NCBI GenBank assembly: GCA_025362705.1
Contig: JANYFH010000129.1
Span: forward strand, 1 to 19,289
Reading direction: 5' to 3'
DNA length: 19,289 nt
Source: Betaproteobacteria bacterium
Lineage (GTDB): Bacteria > Pseudomonadota > Gammaproteobacteria > Burkholderiales > Usitatibacteraceae
Both the position numbers and the translations under genes were made by a program. The notes beneath the pieces are model-generated. The model was not told the DNA's origin. It saw only the letters and a program-made list of their open reading frames with translations, and ran no database searches. This document shows, piece by piece, positions 16,683 through 19,289 of the stretch; the first letter of the stretch is position 1, and every line of letters starts with the position of its first letter.

Positions 16683-17219
16683 TTACTTCACCTTCAACAC
16701 CAATGCATCCGGCCTCACTTCAACCCGGTCGGGTTGATAGCGTAGGCCGAATTTTGTAAGGTCTTCGGGTTTGAACGTGTACAGGGGCTTGTCTTCCAGA
16801 ACATCTTTGGCGATGCTCGAGGCGGCTTTCGCCAGCGCGCCCGACAATGCATCAGGCATATTGTCCATGCGAATGCGCTCCACGCGCGCATCGCGCAAAA
16901 ACAGTCCGAGGGACTCAGCGACGTATTCGGGACGACCGGAAATTTTTAATGTACCAGTGGCAGTTTTTTTTGTCAGCGGCAGCTTGATGTTGACATCGAA
17001 ACTGGTCGCAAGGCGACTTTCATCCGCATTCAATTCCACCGTGGCGCGCATCAGCGTTACCTCAAGCAAACCCGCAACATTCTTCTCAATTGGAAAACGA
17101 CGCGACATTTTCTGCGTGAGTTCGTCGGCCGTCACACGAATTTCGCCGGACAAAAAGGGAATCGAGAAACAGCCGGTAAGCAAAAGTGCTACCGCTGACA
17201 AACCAAGTAAACGCAGCAT
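16683..17219 (-). CDS. DUF1439 / YceB-like lipoprotein
   Basis: This is a predicted lipoprotein of unknown function, 178 residues from the chosen start. A signal peptide MLRLLGLSAVALLLTGC ends in a clear lipobox (LLTG with Cys17 as the lipidated residue). It is followed by an ITADEL-type opening, written VTADELTQKM here, and a beta-rich domain with a later helix region (SGALAKAASSIAKDVLEDKPLY). The pattern, and the closing V-x-V-R-P-D-A-L-V-L segment, resemble E. coli YceB and the DUF1439 family. The frame opens further upstream at 17264, but ATG 17219 starts exactly at the signal peptide. There is no Asp at position +2, so outer-membrane sorting is likely by the usual rule. It lies between a hypothetical gene and uppP, all in the same direction, and its stop overlaps a possible uppP ATG. 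Confidence 0.82.
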   Translation of the reverse strand: MLRLLGLSAVALLLTGCFSIPFLSGEIRVTADELTQKMSRRFPIEKNVAGLLEVTLMRATVELNADESRLATSFDVNIKLPLTKKTATGTLKISGRPEYVAESLGLFLRDARVERIRMDNMPDALSGALAKAASSIAKDVLEDKPLYTFKPEDLTKFGLRYQPDRVEVRPDALVLKVK

Positions 17220-17290
17220 TGATTGTTCAACCGTAAAAAGTGGTGGGACCAAAATCCTGTACAAATAAAATTTTTTGCGGGCGCGGGTAG

Positions 17291-17650
17291 TTACGCATAT
17301 TTGCGTATTCGTTCCAGCACAAAATTCCTGAATTTGTCCGGCATTTCCAGCGCGGCATTTTCGAAAATAGTGCCGACACTGTTGGCGTCAAACACGCCAT
17401 CGGCCACGAACAGCGCGCTCATGCTGCGCCCCGGTTTGTCTTCCGGCGTGTCTACTCCCTCGTGCGAGTAGCCAGCTTCCGGCGACCATCGTAGCGCGCG
17501 TTCCTTGCCGAGCTTGGCATAGCAAAGCTGAAAGCCCTGCAAAACACCGTCGTAATTTTCCCACGTATAGAGATCAAAATTTTCGTCGTGAAACCAACGG
17601 CGATGTTTGCCGGTTTCGTATTGCGTAACGCTATCAATTTCGTTGAGCAT
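17291..17650 (-). CDS. Hypothetical protein, small soluble, Trp/Tyr-rich
   Basis: I do not recognise a named family. The 119-residue product has no signal peptide, membrane segment or cysteine pair. It is rich in aromatic residues in its first half (RRWFHDENFDLYTWENYDG, then FQLCYAKLGKERALRW), followed by a Gly-His-Glu-Gly-Val-Asp segment and a charged helical C-terminus ending in FVLERIRKYA. The R-W-F-x-D-x-x-F-D-L-Y-x-W pattern looks like that of small conserved proteins I have seen in other proteobacteria, so I think it is a real gene. Coding support comes from its ATG with a GGGG box upstream and its tight fit between ptsI (87 bases upstream) and the lipoprotein gene. It could be co-transcribed with ptsI. 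The function is unknown. Confidence 0.7.
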   Translation of the reverse strand: MLNEIDSVTQYETGKHRRWFHDENFDLYTWENYDGVLQGFQLCYAKLGKERALRWSPEAGYSHEGVDTPEDKPGRSMSALFVADGVFDANSVGTIFENAALEMPDKFRNFVLERIRKYA

Positions 17651-17737
17651 GAGCGCCCCACATTCGATCGTGAAGGTTGGTTAATCGCACAGAGTTTACC
17701 GTTCAAAGCATCGCTATGCTGTGACGCACAACACAAC

Positions 17738-19289
17738 TCAAACGTTCAGTTTAGCTACCAGCGTACGCAGTTTTTCCGGATCATCGGCTTTGAGAATTCT
17801 TGCCGCGATCGGTTCAATGTCCGGCAAATTTGACATCAATACGCGCTGTTTTACCAGCAGCAGATTGGCCGGATGCATCGAGAAATCGCGCAACCCAAAA
17901 CCCAGCAACAACCGTGTCAGTTGCACATCACCCGCCATCTCGCCGCAAACCGTCACCGGTACGCCGGCTTCATTGGCCATGCGGATCACACTTGAGATCA
18001 GCGATAGCACTGCCGGATGCAATGGGTCGTACAAGTGCGCAACGGTGTCATCGGTTCGATCGATGGCAAGCGTGTATTGAATAAGATCGTTGGTACCGAT
18101 GGAAATAAAATCGAGATGCTTCAGGAACATCGGCAACGCAATCGCCGCTGCCGGTATTTCGATCATGCCGCCGACTTGAATGTTGTCGTTGAATTTTTTG
18201 CCCTCTTGCCGCAATTGCTCCTTTGCGCGGGCGATAGCTGCAAAAGTCTGGGTGATTTCGGTGGATGACACCAGCATCGGGATCAGGATACGAACGTCAC
18301 CATAGCGCGACGCACGCAAAATGGCGCGCAACTGCGTATTGAAAATCTGTGGTTCGGCCAGGCAGTAGCGAATCGCGCGCAATCCCAGCGCCGAATGGGA
18401 TTGCCCCTGATCCGGCCCACCCAGCGATTTATCCGCGCCGATATCCAGCGTGCGAATCACGACGGGCTTACCCTTCATGCCTTCAGCTACGTGTTTGTAG
18501 GCGTCTAGTTGCTCTTCTTCGGTAGGCAAATCTTTGCGATTCATGAACAGGAATTCGCTGCGGAATAGTCCGATGCCGGATGCGCCCGCTGCTTTCACAC
18601 CTTCCAGATCGCCGGGTAGTTCAATATTGGCGTGTAACTCCACATGGGTGCCGTCAAGTGTATCGGCTGACGCACTCTTGATGCGCGTGAGTTTCAGGCG
18701 TTCCAGCTTCCACTGATTTTGTTTTAACCGATATTCGGCGAGTACGGTTTCATCAGGCTCGACGATCACCACGCCCTGGGTACCATCGATGATGATCAAC
18801 TCATCTTCACGCACCAGTTCGCGCGAGGTGTGCAATGCGACGATTGCCGGGATCGCCATACTGCGGGCGAGAATCGCGGTGTGGGAAGTCTGGCCGCCAA
18901 GATCGGTAACAAAGGCGGCGACCTGGTGATCCTTGAACAAAATTACGTCTGCGGGCGATAGGTCGCGTGCAACCAGGATCGTGTCTTCATTGCGTGCGCG
19001 CAATTTCTCCGGTACCACGCCGCCCTGTCCGGTGAGCGCCGCGACCACGCGTTCGGCGACCTGGCGCACATCGGTTTTGCGTTCGCGCAGATATTCGTCC
19101 TGCACTTCCGCAAAGTGTGCGAGCAACTCATCAAGCTGCAATTTCAATGCCCATTCGGCGTTGCAGGCTTCACGTTTGATGATCTCGCGCGGGGCCTCGG
19201 AAAAAGTCGAGTCATCGAGGATCATGCGATGCACCGTCACGAATGCCGCCATGTCGCCGGATGCATCGCCGCGCTGCGTCGTTTGCAAT
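17738..19289 (-). CDS. ptsI: Phosphoenolpyruvate-protein phosphotransferase, PTS enzyme I (5' end outside window)
   Basis: Enzyme I takes phosphate from phosphoenolpyruvate and passes it to HPr, starting the PTS cascade. The window holds about 517 codons; roughly 55 N-terminal residues are missing compared with the 575-residue E. coli protein. Seen directly: the phospho-His motif GGQTSHTAILARS (His codon at 18881-18883), then the PEP-binding barrel with LFRSEFLFM, RTLDIGADK and MIEIPAAA, ISIGTNDLIQYTLA, and the catalytic-Cys motif VCGEMAGD (Cys codon at 17945-17947). In betaproteobacteria ptsI usually follows ptsH and an EIIA-Man-type gene and often serves a regulatory rather than a sugar-uptake role. 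Those neighbours would lie beyond the right edge. The frame is open through base 19289, so no start is visible. Confidence 0.97.
   Translation of the reverse strand, partial: LQTTQRGDASGDMAAFVTVHRMILDDSTFSEAPREIIKREACNAEWALKLQLDELLAHFAEVQDEYLRERKTDVRQVAERVVAALTGQGGVVPEKLRARNEDTILVARDLSPADVILFKDHQVAAFVTDLGGQTSHTAILARSMAIPAIVALHTSRELVREDELIIIDGTQGVVIVEPDETVLAEYRLKQNQWKLERLKLTRIKSASADTLDGTHVELHANIELPGDLEGVKAAGASGIGLFRSEFLFMNRKDLPTEEEQLDAYKHVAEGMKGKPVVIRTLDIGADKSLGGPDQGQSHSALGLRAIRYCLAEPQIFNTQLRAILRASRYGDVRILIPMLVSSTEITQTFAAIARAKEQLRQEGKKFNDNIQVGGMIEIPAAAIALPMFLKHLDFISIGTNDLIQYTLAIDRTDDTVAHLYDPLHPAVLSLISSVIRMANEAGVPVTVCGEMAGDVQLTRLLLGFGLRDFSMHPANLLLVKQRVLMSNLPDIEPIAARILKADDPEKLRTLVAKLNV

Noticed and set aside
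17707..17720. Small hairpin AGCAT-AGCG-ATGCT after ptsI as a terminator
   Set aside because: The stem is only five base pairs and is followed by just two or three T residues on the relevant strand. It is too weak to call.
1..19289. Mobile elements, CRISPR repeats, tRNA or rRNA genes, toxin-antitoxin or defence genes
   Set aside because: No transposase, integrase, regularly spaced repeat, tRNA-like sequence or defence-family motif was seen on either strand. All sizeable regions are covered by housekeeping or pilus-signalling genes.

Overview
The window is a stretch of ordinary, densely coded bacterial chromosome. Protein similarity and gene order point to a betaproteobacterium, although the order cannot be fixed from sequence alone. 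The clues are a Pil-Chp twitching chemosensory cluster lacking pilK, with a betaproteobacterial-style PilJ N-terminus; engB divergent from a diheme cytochrome c4; rubredoxin divergent from thiD-thiE-hemL; and a UppP that matches Burkholderia-type UppP from its first residue. I see no insertion sequence, phage gene, CRISPR array, tRNA, rRNA or strong sign of horizontal transfer.

Layout, left to right. Positions 1-503 (minus) hold the 5' part of engB/yihA, a ribosome-assembly GTPase cut by the window edge. A short divergent gap leads to cytochrome c4 (583-1245, plus). A leftward block follows that reads, in transcription order, thiD (5336-4461), thiE (4448-3795), hemL (3808-2528) and a membrane-bound diguanylate cyclase (2502-1309). 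These genes are packed tightly enough to be one operon: thiD and thiE share a reading frame with a single stop between them, thiE overlaps hemL, and the cyclase starts just after hemL. Rubredoxin (5481-5672, plus) diverges from thiD.

Positions 5931-15603 (plus) form the main feature, a pilG-pilH-pilI-pilJ-pilL(chpA) operon for the chemosensory control of type IV pili. It encodes two single-domain CheY-like regulators, one CheW-like adaptor, one membrane receptor and one giant hybrid CheA-type kinase of 1967 residues. The kinase carries several Hpt-type domains, some degenerate, plus a CheW domain and a C-terminal receiver. PilJ would signal through PilI to PilL; PilL would pass phosphate to PilG and PilH, and those would act on pilus extension and retraction. 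No methyltransferase (pilK), methylesterase (chpB) or second CheW (chpC) is present next to it.

Positions 15748-19289 (minus) hold, in transcription order, ptsI (enzyme I of the phosphotransferase system, 5' end outside the window), a small conserved-looking hypothetical protein, a DUF1439/YceB-like lipoprotein and uppP (undecaprenyl-diphosphatase). PilL and uppP converge over a 144-base gap that contains a terminator-like hairpin.

Several genes appear to start at GTG or TTG (engB, pilG, the cyclase, thiE, uppP). Starts were chosen by family alignment, neighbour spacing and ribosome-binding sites. I did not find a clearly undescribed system. The points most worth a second look are the domain make-up of PilL, the in-frame thiD/thiE junction, the coupling of a diguanylate cyclase to hemL, and the uncharacterised 119-residue protein.
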